Assembly: GCF_016623495.1 (NCBI RefSeq)
Contig: NZ_JAEHHL010000001.1
Coordinates: forward strand, 62,001 to 126,000
Direction: 5' to 3'
Length of the DNA: 64,000 nucleotides
Source: Thermohalobaculum xanthum
Lineage (GTDB): Bacteria; Pseudomonadota; Alphaproteobacteria; Rhodobacterales; Rhodobacteraceae
The notes under the pieces are model-generated. The model saw nothing but the letters and a program-made list of their open reading frames with translations. It ran no database searches and was not told where the DNA came from. Within the stretch, counting starts at the first letter, position 1, and every line of letters starts with the position of its first letter. Below, piece after piece: positions 49,868-58,767 of this stretch. The position numbers and the translations under genes were made by a program.

Positions 49868-50617
49868 TCAGGACGCAGTCTCGCGCGACCAAAGAAGTCC
49901 CGCGAGCCAGCCCAGCGCGAGCCAAGCCACACCACCCACGACCAGTACCCGCGCAGCGAAGAGTGCGGCGAGCTCGGGCGGCGTGACCCCGGCATACCCC
50001 TCGGGGTGAGGGGCGCCGAAGACATGAGGCAGCGCGATCAACAGTATCCCCGCGTAGCGAAGGGGTGACTTCACCGCCGCCATCAAGCCGATCCCCGCCA
50101 ACGTCAGCGCCGCCGTCATCAGCCACCACGTCTGACGCGCCTCCAGTGCTGCGGCACCCGATCCCGGAAGCTCCGGGGCGAGGCCGAGCGCCGGCAGGAA
50201 CTGTGTCGCGGCAAAGCCCGCGAGCCCCCAAAGCATCCCCTGACGCGGCGTGATCCGCGAGAGTCCGGCGCCCTCCGCGACCGCGAAGCCTGCCACCATG
50301 ATCAGTGCGAAGCCGGTGTAGGTCGCGACGGTCGAGAGGATCGTCAGCAGCGTGCGATCGAACCCGCTCGCGCCGTCATGCGAATGGCCGGCGTGGTCAT
50401 GATCGTGGCCGTCGGAGGCCGCGTGATCGTGCCCGTCCGACTCGCCGGCATGGTCATGCGGCGCAGCTTCGCCGGCCGAGAAATGGGTGAGGGCGCCGCT
50501 CTCGTAAAGTTCCGCCTCGCCGATCAGTGGCACGAGCAGCAATAGCTGCAGGGCCGCTGCCACGAGGCCAGCGGCAAGGCCGGCGCCCAAGGCGCTGGCC
50601 GTCAACGATTTCAGCAT
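49868..50617 (-). CDS. cbtA: Cobalt transporter subunit CbtA
   Basis: A 249-residue membrane protein with five predicted spans. A His-Asp-rich loop (His 54 to His 80, HDHAGESDGHDHAASDG and more) follows the first span, as in cobalt or nickel transport proteins. TLLTILSTVATYTGFALIMVAGFA and LPHVFGAPHPEGYAGVTPPELAALFAARVLVVGG are CbtA features. It works with CbtB to import cobalt. It is 18 bases downstream of cbtB and under the cobalamin riboswitch. Confidence 0.93.
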   Translation of the reverse strand: MLKSLTASALGAGLAAGLVAAALQLLLLVPLIGEAELYESGALTHFSAGEAAPHDHAGESDGHDHAASDGHDHDHAGHSHDGASGFDRTLLTILSTVATYTGFALIMVAGFAVAEGAGLSRITPRQGMLWGLAGFAATQFLPALGLAPELPGSGAAALEARQTWWLMTAALTLAGIGLMAAVKSPLRYAGILLIALPHVFGAPHPEGYAGVTPPELAALFAARVLVVGGVAWLALGWLAGLLWSRETAS

Positions 50618-50635
50618 GTCATGACCCGTGAGAGA

Positions 50636-50812
50636 TCAGTGGCAAGGGAATGAAATCGCGTGACGCGAATCGTGGGCGGCGCTGTGGAGGACGGCCGAAT
50701 TCGCAAAGCCAGCGGTGTAAACCAGTGCAACGCCCATCAGCAGAGCAACGGCAATGGCGCCCAGGCCGGTTTCTGCGCGGATGATGGTCTTCGTGGTGTT
50801 GGTCGCGTTCAT
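50636..50812 (-). CDS. cbtB: Cobalt transporter small subunit CbtB
   Basis: A 58-residue protein with one membrane span (GLGAIAVALLMGVALVYTAGF) and a C-terminal HSAAHDSRHAISFPCH tail, whose His and Cys residues fit cobalt binding. CbtB precedes CbtA in B12-regulated operons. ATG 50812 has GGGAG upstream, within the expression platform of the riboswitch. Confidence 0.9.
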   Translation of the reverse strand: MNATNTTKTIIRAETGLGAIAVALLMGVALVYTAGFANSAVLHSAAHDSRHAISFPCH

Positions 50813-50825
50813 CTCTACTCCCTCT

Positions 50826-51066
50826 CCCGTCCCACCGACGGGCTGACAGGCATTTTCCGACGCAGGGCAGGTCTCCTGGCTCGCGGCTTCCGATCCTTCG
50901 GATCTGCGCGTCCCCCGGCCTTCCCGGACCTCGTTCGAGGCCAGTGGCTTGTCGGGGTCCGCTCGCCGCTTACAGTCGCGGGGGCGGCTGCGGCTTCGGC
51001 CCCCCTGTCTGGGTCTGGCACCACCGCATTCCCTTTTCATCCGCACCCGCTTAGCGGGCGGTGCGG
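50826..51066 (-). promoter_or_regulatory. Cobalamin riboswitch of the cbtBA-bluB-cobW-cobN operon
   Basis: Read on the minus strand the leader carries the class signature: GGTGC, AAAAGGGAATGCGGTG, GCAGCCGCCCCCGCGACTGTAA, GCCACTGG and the B12 box AGCCAGGAGACCTGCC (50866-50881). A side hairpin (CCGCACC paired with GGTGCGG, 51042-51066) precedes it. Downstream, CCCGTC (50837-50842) and GACGGG (50826-50831) form a hairpin next to the cbtB ribosome site, so regulation is probably at translation. Cobalamin should shut off the whole operon. The region 50813-51144 has no gene. Confidence 0.93.
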
Positions 51067-51081
51067 AACCTTGCATGACCA

Positions 51082-51110
51082 GACTTCCGCCAGACGGCAT
51101 CAACTGTCAA
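51082..51110 (-). promoter_or_regulatory. Probable promoter of the riboswitch operon
   Basis: TTGACA is at 51105-51110 on the minus strand, a perfect -35. The -10 region 17 bases further on is GAAGTC, a poor match. The inferred start is at about 51075, right at the 5' end of the riboswitch. cobK ends at 51145, so the promoter is in the gap between the two minus-strand operons. Confidence 0.5.
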
Positions 51111-51144
51111 GCGCTGCCCCGGGATTGCGCCGAGTCGTTCGGGC

Positions 51145-51882
51145 TCAGCGTGCGAATCCGACGATTTCACGCAGCCACGCGACAGCATCCTCGACCGTCT
51201 CGGCGCAGTCGCCGGCTGGCTGGGCAGGGCGGGCAATCATCACGGTGGTGATTCCCAGCTTTTCAGCGGCATCGAGCTTCGCCGTGCCGCTGCCTCCGGA
51301 ATTCTTGCTCACGAGATCGGTGATGCGGTGGCTCGACATAAGGGCCACTTCCGACGCGAGGGAGAATGGCGGCCGCTCCTCGATCGACACTGCATTGGGG
51401 GGCAGCGGGCCGGCAGGTTCGATCGAGCGCGCGACGATGCGCAGGTCGGGGCGGCAGAGGAATGGCGCGATGCCGCCGCGCCCGGTCGTCAGCAGGACCC
51501 TGGCGCCACTGGGCAGGGCGGCTACCGCCTCGGCAAGGTCCGCGACGTTGCGCCATCCCGGACGTTTCTCCCACGCGGGGCGCAGCAATCGCAGGCGCGG
51601 GACGCCGGTCGCATCGCACGCGGCCATCGCGTTCCATGGCATGCGGCGCGCAAACGGATGCGTGGCGTCAATAACCGCGTCGATACCGTGATTGGCGATG
51701 TAGACGGCCAATCCATCCGCCCCGCCAAAACCGCCGATCCGGGTCTCCGCAACTGGAAGGCGCGGTGCGTCGGTGAGGCCGGCGAGCGAGGCGATCACCT
51801 TGAGGCCCGGCATGTCCCAAAGCCTGCCGGCGAGAACCCGCGCCTCGTTCGTTCCAGCCAGCAGGAGCACGCGCGCCGTCAT
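51145..51882 (-). CDS. cobK: Precorrin-6A reductase
   Basis: A 245-residue CobK/CbiJ-family protein. It starts RVLLLAGTNEARVLAGRLWDMPGLKVIASLAG, and has GVDAVIDATHPFARRMPWNA-type residues around DATHPFA, ARVLLTTGRGGIAPF, and the end SSHRITDLVSKNSGGSGTAKLDAAEKLGITTVMIARP, all family signatures. It reduces precorrin-6A (or the cobalt form) with NADPH. ATG 51882 overlaps the cbiD stop. Confidence 0.93.
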   Translation of the reverse strand: MTARVLLLAGTNEARVLAGRLWDMPGLKVIASLAGLTDAPRLPVAETRIGGFGGADGLAVYIANHGIDAVIDATHPFARRMPWNAMAACDATGVPRLRLLRPAWEKRPGWRNVADLAEAVAALPSGARVLLTTGRGGIAPFLCRPDLRIVARSIEPAGPLPPNAVSIEERPPFSLASEVALMSSHRITDLVSKNSGGSGTAKLDAAEKLGITTVMIARPAQPAGDCAETVEDAVAWLREIVGFAR

Positions 51883-52997
51883 CGCGCAAAGCCTCGGCGG
51901 CCGTGAATCTTGCCAGACCGGTCGGTGACGATCGTCTCCACCGACACTTCGGACGGGGCGAGCAGTGCCTCGACGCGTGCCGCCGCCGCCTCGGCGACGG
52001 CCTGCGCGAGCGGTGCGCCAACGAGCTCGAGAGCTTCGAGCGCGCTGTTCGCGCCCACGACCCGCGGATCATCGTTCGCCAGCGACGCGAGTTGCGCGAA
52101 ATCGACCTGGCTGCGCTTGGAGTGAAGATCGACTGCGCCTTGGGCCAGCTTGGTCATCTTGCCGATGCCGCCTGCAATCGTGACGCGAGGCACAGGATGC
52201 CGACGGAGGTATTTCAGCAGCCCGCCGACGAAGTCCCCCATGTCGAGAAAGGCCGTCTCGGGGAACTCGGGGTAGATATCCCGAACGGCCCGTTCCGAGC
52301 TCGACCCGGTAGTCCCGACGACATGGGTCGCGCCGGTGGCGACAGCCACGTCGATCCCACGATGGATCGAGGCAATCCACGCGGCGCAGGAAAACGGCCT
52401 CACGATCCCCGTCGTCCCGAGAATCGAGAGGCCCCCGACGATGCCAAGCCTCGGGTTCCAGGTGCGCGCCGCCAGTTCCGCTCCGTGTGGCACCGAAATC
52501 GTGACCTCCGCATCGGGGTCGGCGCCCATAACCTCGGCCAGGGCGCGCGAGATCATTGCCCGTGGCACCGGGTTGATGGCGGGTTCGCCCGGCGGAATGG
52601 GAAGCCCGGGCTTGGTCACGGTCCCGACCCCCTCGCCGGCGCAGAACGTGATCCCACTGCCGTCAGGCATGGGTGTCACCCGCGCCACGATCAGCGCACC
52701 ATGCGTCACGTCAGGATCGTCCCCCGCGTCCTTCTCGACCGCGGCCTCGGCCCAGCCCTTTCCGGCGGTAGCATGCGCCAGATGGAAGGTCGCCCGGCCG
52801 CCCTTGGGCAGGGTGATCGTGACCTCGGGCGGGAAGGCGCCCTCGATCAGGCGGATGGCGGCCGCTTTTGCTGCGGCGGTCGCACAGGCCCCTGTCGTCC
52901 AGCCGGTGCGCAGGCCTCCCGGCGTCGCCCCTCCGGCCGTGGGGCCGGAACCGGATACATGGCTGGCATCGGAAGCCTGATCGGATGGGGCTTGCAT
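51879..52997 (-). CDS. cbiD: CbiD, C1-methyltransferase (cobalt-precorrin-5B type)
   Basis: A 372-residue CbiD: LRTGWTTGACATAAAKAAAIRLIEG near the N-terminus, GEGVGTVTKPGLPIPPGEPAINPVPRAMI, the ISVPHGAELAARTWNPRLGIVGGLSILGTTGIVRP motif and DMGDFVGGLLKYLRRHPVPRVTIAGGIGKMTKLAQG. In the known anaerobic route CbiD methylates C1, a task for CobF in the oxygen-dependent route. Its presence with CobN and BluB here points to a mixed pathway. It heads a two-gene operon with cobK and is divergent from cobA. Confidence 0.95.
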   Translation of the reverse strand: MQAPSDQASDASHVSGSGPTAGGATPGGLRTGWTTGACATAAAKAAAIRLIEGAFPPEVTITLPKGGRATFHLAHATAGKGWAEAAVEKDAGDDPDVTHGALIVARVTPMPDGSGITFCAGEGVGTVTKPGLPIPPGEPAINPVPRAMISRALAEVMGADPDAEVTISVPHGAELAARTWNPRLGIVGGLSILGTTGIVRPFSCAAWIASIHRGIDVAVATGATHVVGTTGSSSERAVRDIYPEFPETAFLDMGDFVGGLLKYLRRHPVPRVTIAGGIGKMTKLAQGAVDLHSKRSQVDFAQLASLANDDPRVVGANSALEALELVGAPLAQAVAEAAAARVEALLAPSEVSVETIVTDRSGKIHGRRGFAR

Positions 52998-53094
52998 GGG
53001 CGCGACTATACGAGTGCGGCAATCGGCGCGAAAGCAGCGAAATCAGTCGCAATGGGTGCTTACGCATCCAAAGCGCGCATCTTATAAGCGCCGC

Positions 53095-53958
53095 ATGACA
53101 GGTGATTTCCATCTTCCGCCGACGGATCCCGAGTGGCCCGAGCTTTGCCCCGGATGGGTGTGGCTCGTCGGGGCGGGCCCCGGCGATCCCGGGCTGCTCA
53201 CGCTCCATGCGCTGAATGGACTGCGCCAGGCCGATGTCATCGTCTACGACGCGCTCGTGGACTCGAGAATCCTGACCTGGGCGGCACAGGGAGCGGAGAT
53301 CGAATACGCTGGCAAGCGAGGCGGCAAGCCTTCGCCCAAGCAGCGCGATATCTCGCTCAGACTGATCGAGTTGGCGCAGGCCGGCAAACGGGTGCTTCGC
53401 CTCAAGGGTGGGGACCCGTTCGTCTTTGGCCGCGGTGGCGAGGAGGCACAGGCCCTGGTCCAGGCGGGCATTCCGCTGCGGATCGTGCCGGGCATCTCGG
53501 CGGGGATCGGCGGTCTTGCCTATGCCGGGATTCCGGTAACGCATCGCGACGTCAATCAGGCGGTGACGTTTGTGACAGGGCACGACGCATCGGGCGATGC
53601 GCCAGGGGGCATCGACTGGGAAGCGCTGGCCCGATCGTCGCCGGTGATCGTGTGCTACATGGCGATGAAGACGCTTCCCGAAATCTCGTCTCGCCTGATT
53701 GCAGCCGGACGGCCGGCAAGCGAGCCCGTCGCCATCGTCACGGACGCGACATTGCCGGCGCAACGGGTTCTCGAGACGACGCTTGCCAGCGCGGCCGAGG
53801 ACGCGGCATCGGCAGGAATGGAGCCTCCGGCCATCGTCTGCATCGGGCGCGTCGCACTCATGCACCGCGCGCTCGACTGGATCGGTCAGATGGCCGGGCG
53901 CGCGCCGCGCGACACGGACCCGCTCGCAGGCGTGCCAAGTCCACGCCAGACCGGATGA
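53095..53958 (+). CDS. cobA: Uroporphyrinogen-III C-methyltransferase
   Basis: A 287-residue SUMT that makes precorrin-2. WLVGAGPGDPGLLTLHALNGLRQADVIVYDALVD is the conserved start. RLKGGDPFVFGRGGEEAQAL and IPVTHRDVNQAVTFVTGHDASG are further signatures. It is the single-domain form, with no CysG-type ferrochelatase part. ATG 53095 follows weak AGCG; the stop overlaps cobB. It feeds both B12 and possibly siroheme. Confidence 0.94.
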   Translation: MTGDFHLPPTDPEWPELCPGWVWLVGAGPGDPGLLTLHALNGLRQADVIVYDALVDSRILTWAAQGAEIEYAGKRGGKPSPKQRDISLRLIELAQAGKRVLRLKGGDPFVFGRGGEEAQALVQAGIPLRIVPGISAGIGGLAYAGIPVTHRDVNQAVTFVTGHDASGDAPGGIDWEALARSSPVIVCYMAMKTLPEISSRLIAAGRPASEPVAIVTDATLPAQRVLETTLASAAEDAASAGMEPPAIVCIGRVALMHRALDWIGQMAGRAPRDTDPLAGVPSPRQTG

Positions 53959-55271
53959 GTCGTGGAGCGGGGCCGCGCGGGTTCGTGATCGCCGCCCCTG
54001 CGTCGGGCGCGGGCAAGACCACGGTGACGCTCGGCCTCGTGGCGGCGCTGGTCGCGCGTGGCCATAATGTCGTTCCCGCGAAATCCGGACCTGACTATAT
54101 CGACCCGGCTTTTCTTGCCGCCGCCGCGAGACGCGATTGCGTGACGCTCGATGCCTTCGCGGCGGACCCCGCACAGCTTCGTGCCCGAGCATCTGCCGCG
54201 CTTGCCGCCTCGGGGCCGGGGTCGCTTCTCGTGGTCGAGGGCGCGATGGGCCTCTTCGACGGCGCCGATGACGGCACGCCGGCGGGATGCGGATCGACCG
54301 CTGATGTCGCAGCCGCACTTGGTCTGTCGGTCGTCGTGGTCCTCGACGTCGCCCGCATGGGGCAGGGCGCGGCTGCGATCGTCCGCGGACTGGCCGGCTA
54401 TCGCGATGACGTGCGCGTCGCCGGTGTGTTGCTCAACCGGGTCGCCTCCGCTCGGCATGAGCAGATGTTGCGCTGTTCGGTGGGTGTCGTGGCGCCCGTG
54501 CTGGGGACGCTGGGGCGATACGAGGATCTCGTCACCCCGTCGCGCCATCTTGGCCTCGTGCAGGCGGGCGAGCGTGCCGATCTTGCCGACTTCATCGCGA
54601 CAGCGGCAAAGCGGGTATCGGACGGTGTTGACCTCGGCGCCCTGGTCGATACCGCGGTTGCCCCTCACGACGGGGCGGAGGTGCGTCGGCTGCCGCCACC
54701 GGGGCAGCGGGTGGCGGTGGCGCGCGATCTGGCTTTTGCCTTCGCCTATCCGCACATGCTGGCGGACTGGCGCGCGCAGGGGGCCGAGATCCGTCCATTC
54801 TCGCCGCTCGCTGACGAAGCGCCGGATGCCGAGGCCGATGCGGTCTTTCTGCCGGGCGGGTATCCCGAGCTTCATGCCGCACAACTTGCAGCGGCATCGA
54901 GGTTCCGGGAGGGCATGATCGACGCGCGTGCGCGCGGCGCGAGGATCTACGGCGAGTGCGGCGGCTACATGGTTCTCGGCAAGGCGTTGGTCGATGCTGA
55001 CGGGGTTTCGCACCGGATGCTCGGCTTTCTCGAGCTTGAGACCAGCTTTGCCGCGCGCCGGATGCATCTGGGCTACCGGCGGCTCACGCCCCGCGGAGGT
55101 CCGTGGCAAGGCCCAATGGTGGCGCATGAATTTCACTACGCCACGACGTTGCACGCCGAGGGCAAGCCGCTCTTTGACGCTTGCGACGCCGCGGGAACGC
55201 CGCTTGAACCCATGGGTCTGGTCGATGGCAGGATAAGCGGCAGCTTTGCGCACGTGATCGAGCCGGGCTGA
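53955..55271 (+). CDS. cobB: Hydrogenobyrinate (cobyrinate) a,c-diamide synthase
   Basis: A 438-residue CobB/CbiA with an N-terminal dethiobiotin-synthetase-like ATP domain (APASGAGKTTVTLGLVAAL, Lys 21) and GPDYIDPAF. It has a C-terminal type-I glutamine amidotransferase domain with Cys 335 in YGECGGYMVLG and the closing His in FHYATT. It amidates the a and c side chains of the corrin. ATG overlaps cobA stop (ATGA). It ends the cobA-cobB operon. Confidence 0.95.
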   Translation: MSRGAGPRGFVIAAPASGAGKTTVTLGLVAALVARGHNVVPAKSGPDYIDPAFLAAAARRDCVTLDAFAADPAQLRARASAALAASGPGSLLVVEGAMGLFDGADDGTPAGCGSTADVAAALGLSVVVVLDVARMGQGAAAIVRGLAGYRDDVRVAGVLLNRVASARHEQMLRCSVGVVAPVLGTLGRYEDLVTPSRHLGLVQAGERADLADFIATAAKRVSDGVDLGALVDTAVAPHDGAEVRRLPPPGQRVAVARDLAFAFAYPHMLADWRAQGAEIRPFSPLADEAPDAEADAVFLPGGYPELHAAQLAAASRFREGMIDARARGARIYGECGGYMVLGKALVDADGVSHRMLGFLELETSFAARRMHLGYRRLTPRGGPWQGPMVAHEFHYATTLHAEGKPLFDACDAAGTPLEPMGLVDGRISGSFAHVIEPG

Positions 55272-55402
55272 GGCTCGCGGGGGATCCGCCCTTCGGTTGT
55301 TACCTGATCGTCATTCGCACGGCGTTCCTGCTTGCGCTAGAATCCCCGCATGGGTGGCTGTCGCCGGGTGCAACCGGTGGCAAAACGCGATGGAGGTGCT
55401 GC

Positions 55403-57100
55403 TTGTCCGACATTGCAGAACTGTCTCGACGCATCTCGCAGGCGCTTGGCGAGGTGCCTGCCGAGCGCGTGCTGCGCGGCGCGCGCGTGCTCGATCTGGT
55501 GACCGGGGACTTGCGGGAGGGCGACATCGCCATCTGCGGCGACCGGATCGTCGGCACGCTCGAGAGCTATGACGGGGCCGAGGTGATCGACGCGGACGGA
55601 CTGATCGCCGTTCCGGGCTTCATCGACGGGCATGTCCATGTCGAAAGCTCGCTGGTCACGCCCTTCGAGTTCGAGCGCGTCGTCGTGCCCCGTGGCACCA
55701 CTACCGCGATATGCGACCCGCATGAAGCCGCCAACGTCATGGGCGTCGATGCGATCCGCTATTTTCTCGCCTGTGCCGAGGCGATGGCGATGGATCTGCG
55801 CGTGCAGCTTTCGTCCTGCGTCCCCGCCACGGCGATGGAAACGGCAGGCGCGTCGCTCTCGATCGATGACCTTCTTCCGTTCGCCGCCCACCCGAAGGTT
55901 GTCGGGCTGGCCGAGCTCATGAATTTTCCCGGCGTCATCGCACGCGACCCGGATGTCCTGGCCAAGGCCGCCGCTTTCCAGCATCACATCGATGGTCACG
56001 CGCCATTGCTGTCGGGGCGGCCCCTCAATGCCTACCTCGCGGCGGGCGTGCGCAACGACCATGAAACCAGCAACATCGAGGAGGGCAGAGAGAAGCTCGC
56101 CAAGGGCATGCATCTCCTTCTGCGTGAGGGGTCGGTCGCACGTGACGTGGCCGCGCTCGCGCCGCTCATGACCTTGGGCGCATCGCCTTACCTGTCGTTC
56201 TGTACGGATGATCGAAGCCCGCTGGAGGTTGCCGAGCATGGTCATATCGACCATGCCATCCGGCACGCGATCGCGCGTGGCGCGGATGTGCTGGCGGCCT
56301 ACCGCGCGGCCACGTGGTCGGCGGCGCGGCATTTCGGATTGACGGATCGAGGCCTGATCGCCCCGGGGCAGCGCGCGGATATCGTGCTCGTTTCCGATCT
56401 CGTCGCCTGCCGAGTCGAGAAGGTGATCCTTGCGGGCCGCCCCGTCGACCCTGCGACGTTCGAGGGGCGCGCAACCGTGCCGTCGATCGGTCGCGGCTCC
56501 GTGAAGCGCGATGTCGTGACAACGGCCGACTTCGAACTGCCCGCCTCGAGCGGGAGCAGGCCCGTGATCCAGATCATTCCGGGGAAAATCATCACGGGCC
56601 GGCTGGACGCAGTGCTGCCAGTCCGCGATGGGTTGGCGCAGGCAGACCCGGAGCAGGACATCGCCAAGATCGCGGTCCTCGAACGCCACGGCAAGAACGG
56701 AAACATCGGCCTGGGCTTCGTTCGCGGCTTTGGCCTCGCGGAAGGGGCGCTCGCGTCGTCGGTGGGGCATGACAGCCATAACATCTGCGTCGCGGGCATG
56801 AGCGATGCCGATATGGCGGCGGCGGTGAACCGGCTGATCGCCCTCGGAGGCGGTTTCGTCGCGGTCCGTAACGGCGACGTGGTGGCCGAGCTTGCCCTTC
56901 CGCTCATGGGGCTGATGTCCGACAAGCCCGCGCACGAGGTCGAGGCCGGGCTGCGGCACCTGCGCGCGGCACTGCGCGAAATGGCGTGTCCGCTCGACGA
57001 CCCGTTTATCCAGCTCGCCTTCCTGCCGCTGCCCGTGATTCCTTCGCTGAAAATCACCGATCGGGGGATGTTCGACGTCGATCGCTTCGAGCTGATCTGA
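55403..57100 (+). CDS. ade: Adenine deaminase
   Basis: A 565-residue amidohydrolase, the normal length of the Ade/YicP type. VPGFIDGHVHVESSLVTPFEFERVVVPRGTTTAICDPHEAANVMG carries the first metal ligands. FCTDDRSPLEVAEHGHIDHAIRHAI and, in the C-terminal part, SSVGHDSHNICVAGMSDADM are typical. It converts adenine to hypoxanthine. The start is TTG 55403, with GGAGGTG upstream. It stands alone on the plus strand; a weak TAGAAT -10 (55338) precedes it. Confidence 0.94.
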   Translation: MSDIAELSRRISQALGEVPAERVLRGARVLDLVTGDLREGDIAICGDRIVGTLESYDGAEVIDADGLIAVPGFIDGHVHVESSLVTPFEFERVVVPRGTTTAICDPHEAANVMGVDAIRYFLACAEAMAMDLRVQLSSCVPATAMETAGASLSIDDLLPFAAHPKVVGLAELMNFPGVIARDPDVLAKAAAFQHHIDGHAPLLSGRPLNAYLAAGVRNDHETSNIEEGREKLAKGMHLLLREGSVARDVAALAPLMTLGASPYLSFCTDDRSPLEVAEHGHIDHAIRHAIARGADVLAAYRAATWSAARHFGLTDRGLIAPGQRADIVLVSDLVACRVEKVILAGRPVDPATFEGRATVPSIGRGSVKRDVVTTADFELPASSGSRPVIQIIPGKIITGRLDAVLPVRDGLAQADPEQDIAKIAVLERHGKNGNIGLGFVRGFGLAEGALASSVGHDSHNICVAGMSDADMAAAVNRLIALGGGFVAVRNGDVVAELALPLMGLMSDKPAHEVEAGLRHLRAALREMACPLDDPFIQLAFLPLPVIPSLKITDRGMFDVDRFELI

Positions 57101-57122
57101 AAGGTCGCTTCTGTCCCCGAAG

Positions 57123-57151
57123 TTATCCACACACCGGAAAGCTGTGGGCAA
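57123..57151. promoter_or_regulatory. DnaA boxes upstream of dnaB
   Basis: TTATCCACA at 57123-57131 is a perfect consensus DnaA box. TTGCCCACA (minus strand, 57143-57151) is a second, seven-of-nine match in the opposite orientation, 12 bases further on. They lie 105-133 bases before the dnaB start. DnaA could regulate dnaB here. Confidence 0.6.
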
Positions 57152-57255
57152 ACCGCGGGGTCGACCCAATCAGTTCTCCCTCTGACCGTGGGGGTGGGGT
57201 ATCTTCCCTGCACAGACCGGGGGCACCGGCGCGCAGGTGAACGAGGCAGAGAGTT

Positions 57256-58767
57256 ATGGCAGACGGCGCGAGACCGGGAGAGCAGGACGTTGGGGGGAGC
57301 GTCGCGCAGCCCCATAATATCGAGGCCGAACAGGCACTCCTGGGCGCGCTCCTTCTCAACAACGACGTGTTCAACCACATCGAGGCGATCGTCCAGCCGC
57401 ATCATTTCTATGACCCGGTGCATGGCCGAATCTTCAAGACCGCCGCACGCCTGATCGCCAGGAACGCGCTGGCCTCGCCAGTGACGCTCAAGAGCTTCAT
57501 GGCGGATGACGAGGGGCTGACGGAACTTGGCGGGCCCGAATACCTCGCGCGGCTTGCGGCCTCGACCATCTCGGTCCTCGCCGCGCGCGATTACGCGCAG
57601 ACGATCCGGGACCTGGCGCTGCGGCGCGACCTGATCCGGATTGCTGACGAGATTACGTCGCGTGCCACCGCCTTCGATGTCGAAAGCGACCCGGTGAGCC
57701 AGATCACCGAGGCCGAGCAGGCGCTCTATACCCTCGCCGAAACCGGCAAGTACGAGGGCGGCTTCACCGATTTCGCCTCGGCGGCCGCGGCTGCGGCAAA
57801 TGTCGTCAACCTCGCCTTCCAGCGGGGCGGGGGGCTCGCCGGAACCTCGTCCGGTATCGCGACCCTCGACTACCGGCTCGGGGGGCTCCGGAACTCGGAC
57901 CTTCTGATCCTTGCGGGGCGCCCCTCGATGGGCAAGACCGCGCTGGCCACCAATATCGCCTTCAACATGGCGCGCGCGCGCCTCAAGAGCCGCCTAGCCC
58001 GGCCCGACGCCGATCAGCATGACGGCGCGGTGGTTGGCTTCTTCTCGCTCGAAATGTCGTCCGAGCAGCTGGCGAACCGCATTCTCGCCTCCGAGGCGCA
58101 GATCAAGTCACATCTGCTGCTCTCGGGCGAGCTGGACGAGGGGCAGTTCCGCCGCTTCCTCGAAGTAGCGCGCGAACTCGAGCAGATCCCGCTCTATATC
58201 GACGACACGCCGGCGCTCCCGATCTCGACGCTGGCGGCGCGTGCGCGCCGGCTCAAGCGGCAGGTGGGCCTCGACTGCCTCGTCATCGACTACCTGCAGC
58301 TCGTCCGGCCCGCCTCGGGGCGCGCGGATGGCCGCGTGCAGGAGGTGTCCGAGATCACGCAGGGCCTGAAGGCGATCGCCAAGGAGCTCGAGATCCCGGT
58401 GCTCGCGCTCTCCCAGCTGAGCCGCAAGGTCGAGGAGCGCGATGACAAGCGGCCGCAGCTTGCCGACCTTCGCGAGTCCGGGTCGATCGAGCAGGATGCC
58501 GACGTTGTGATGTTCGTCTTCCGCGAGGCCTATTATCACGACCGCGCCAAGCCGCCCGAGGACGATCCGCGCTTCCCGGAATGGCAGCAGAAGGCGGAGC
58601 GCCTGCACGGCAGGGCCGAGGTGATCATCGGAAAGCAGCGGCACGGGCCGATCGGCACCGCCGAGCTGCATTTCGAGGACAGCTTCACACGGTTTTCCGA
58701 CCTTGCGCGAGACCGAGATTTCGACGCCCGCGAGGGCGGTGGATATGACGACCCGGGGTTCCAGTGA
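57256..58767 (+). CDS. dnaB: Replicative DNA helicase DnaB
   Basis: A 503-residue DnaB. The N-terminal domain starts HNIEAEQALLGALLLNNDVFNHIEAIVQPHHFYDPVHGRIF. The RecA-like C-terminal domain has Walker A GRPSMGKT (221-228), FFSLEMSSEQL, LDCLVIDYLQLV, ALSQLSRKVEERDDKRPQLADLRESGSIEQDADVVMFVFRE and the arginine finger near the end. It unwinds DNA at the replication fork. No intein is present. ATG 57256 follows GAGGCAGAGAG. The stop overlaps the alr GTG. Confidence 0.97.
   Translation: MADGARPGEQDVGGSVAQPHNIEAEQALLGALLLNNDVFNHIEAIVQPHHFYDPVHGRIFKTAARLIARNALASPVTLKSFMADDEGLTELGGPEYLARLAASTISVLAARDYAQTIRDLALRRDLIRIADEITSRATAFDVESDPVSQITEAEQALYTLAETGKYEGGFTDFASAAAAAANVVNLAFQRGGGLAGTSSGIATLDYRLGGLRNSDLLILAGRPSMGKTALATNIAFNMARARLKSRLARPDADQHDGAVVGFFSLEMSSEQLANRILASEAQIKSHLLLSGELDEGQFRRFLEVARELEQIPLYIDDTPALPISTLAARARRLKRQVGLDCLVIDYLQLVRPASGRADGRVQEVSEITQGLKAIAKELEIPVLALSQLSRKVEERDDKRPQLADLRESGSIEQDADVVMFVFREAYYHDRAKPPEDDPRFPEWQQKAERLHGRAEVIIGKQRHGPIGTAELHFEDSFTRFSDLARDRDFDAREGGGYDDPGFQ

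Noticed and set aside
55337-57169. Open frame of about 610 codons on the minus strand opposite ade
   Set aside because: Shadow of the adenine deaminase gene; no domain found and it also covers the dnaB control region.
57101-57255. Chromosome origin of replication at the DnaA boxes
   Set aside because: Only one perfect and one partial box, no AT-rich unwinding region, and none of the usual origin neighbours.
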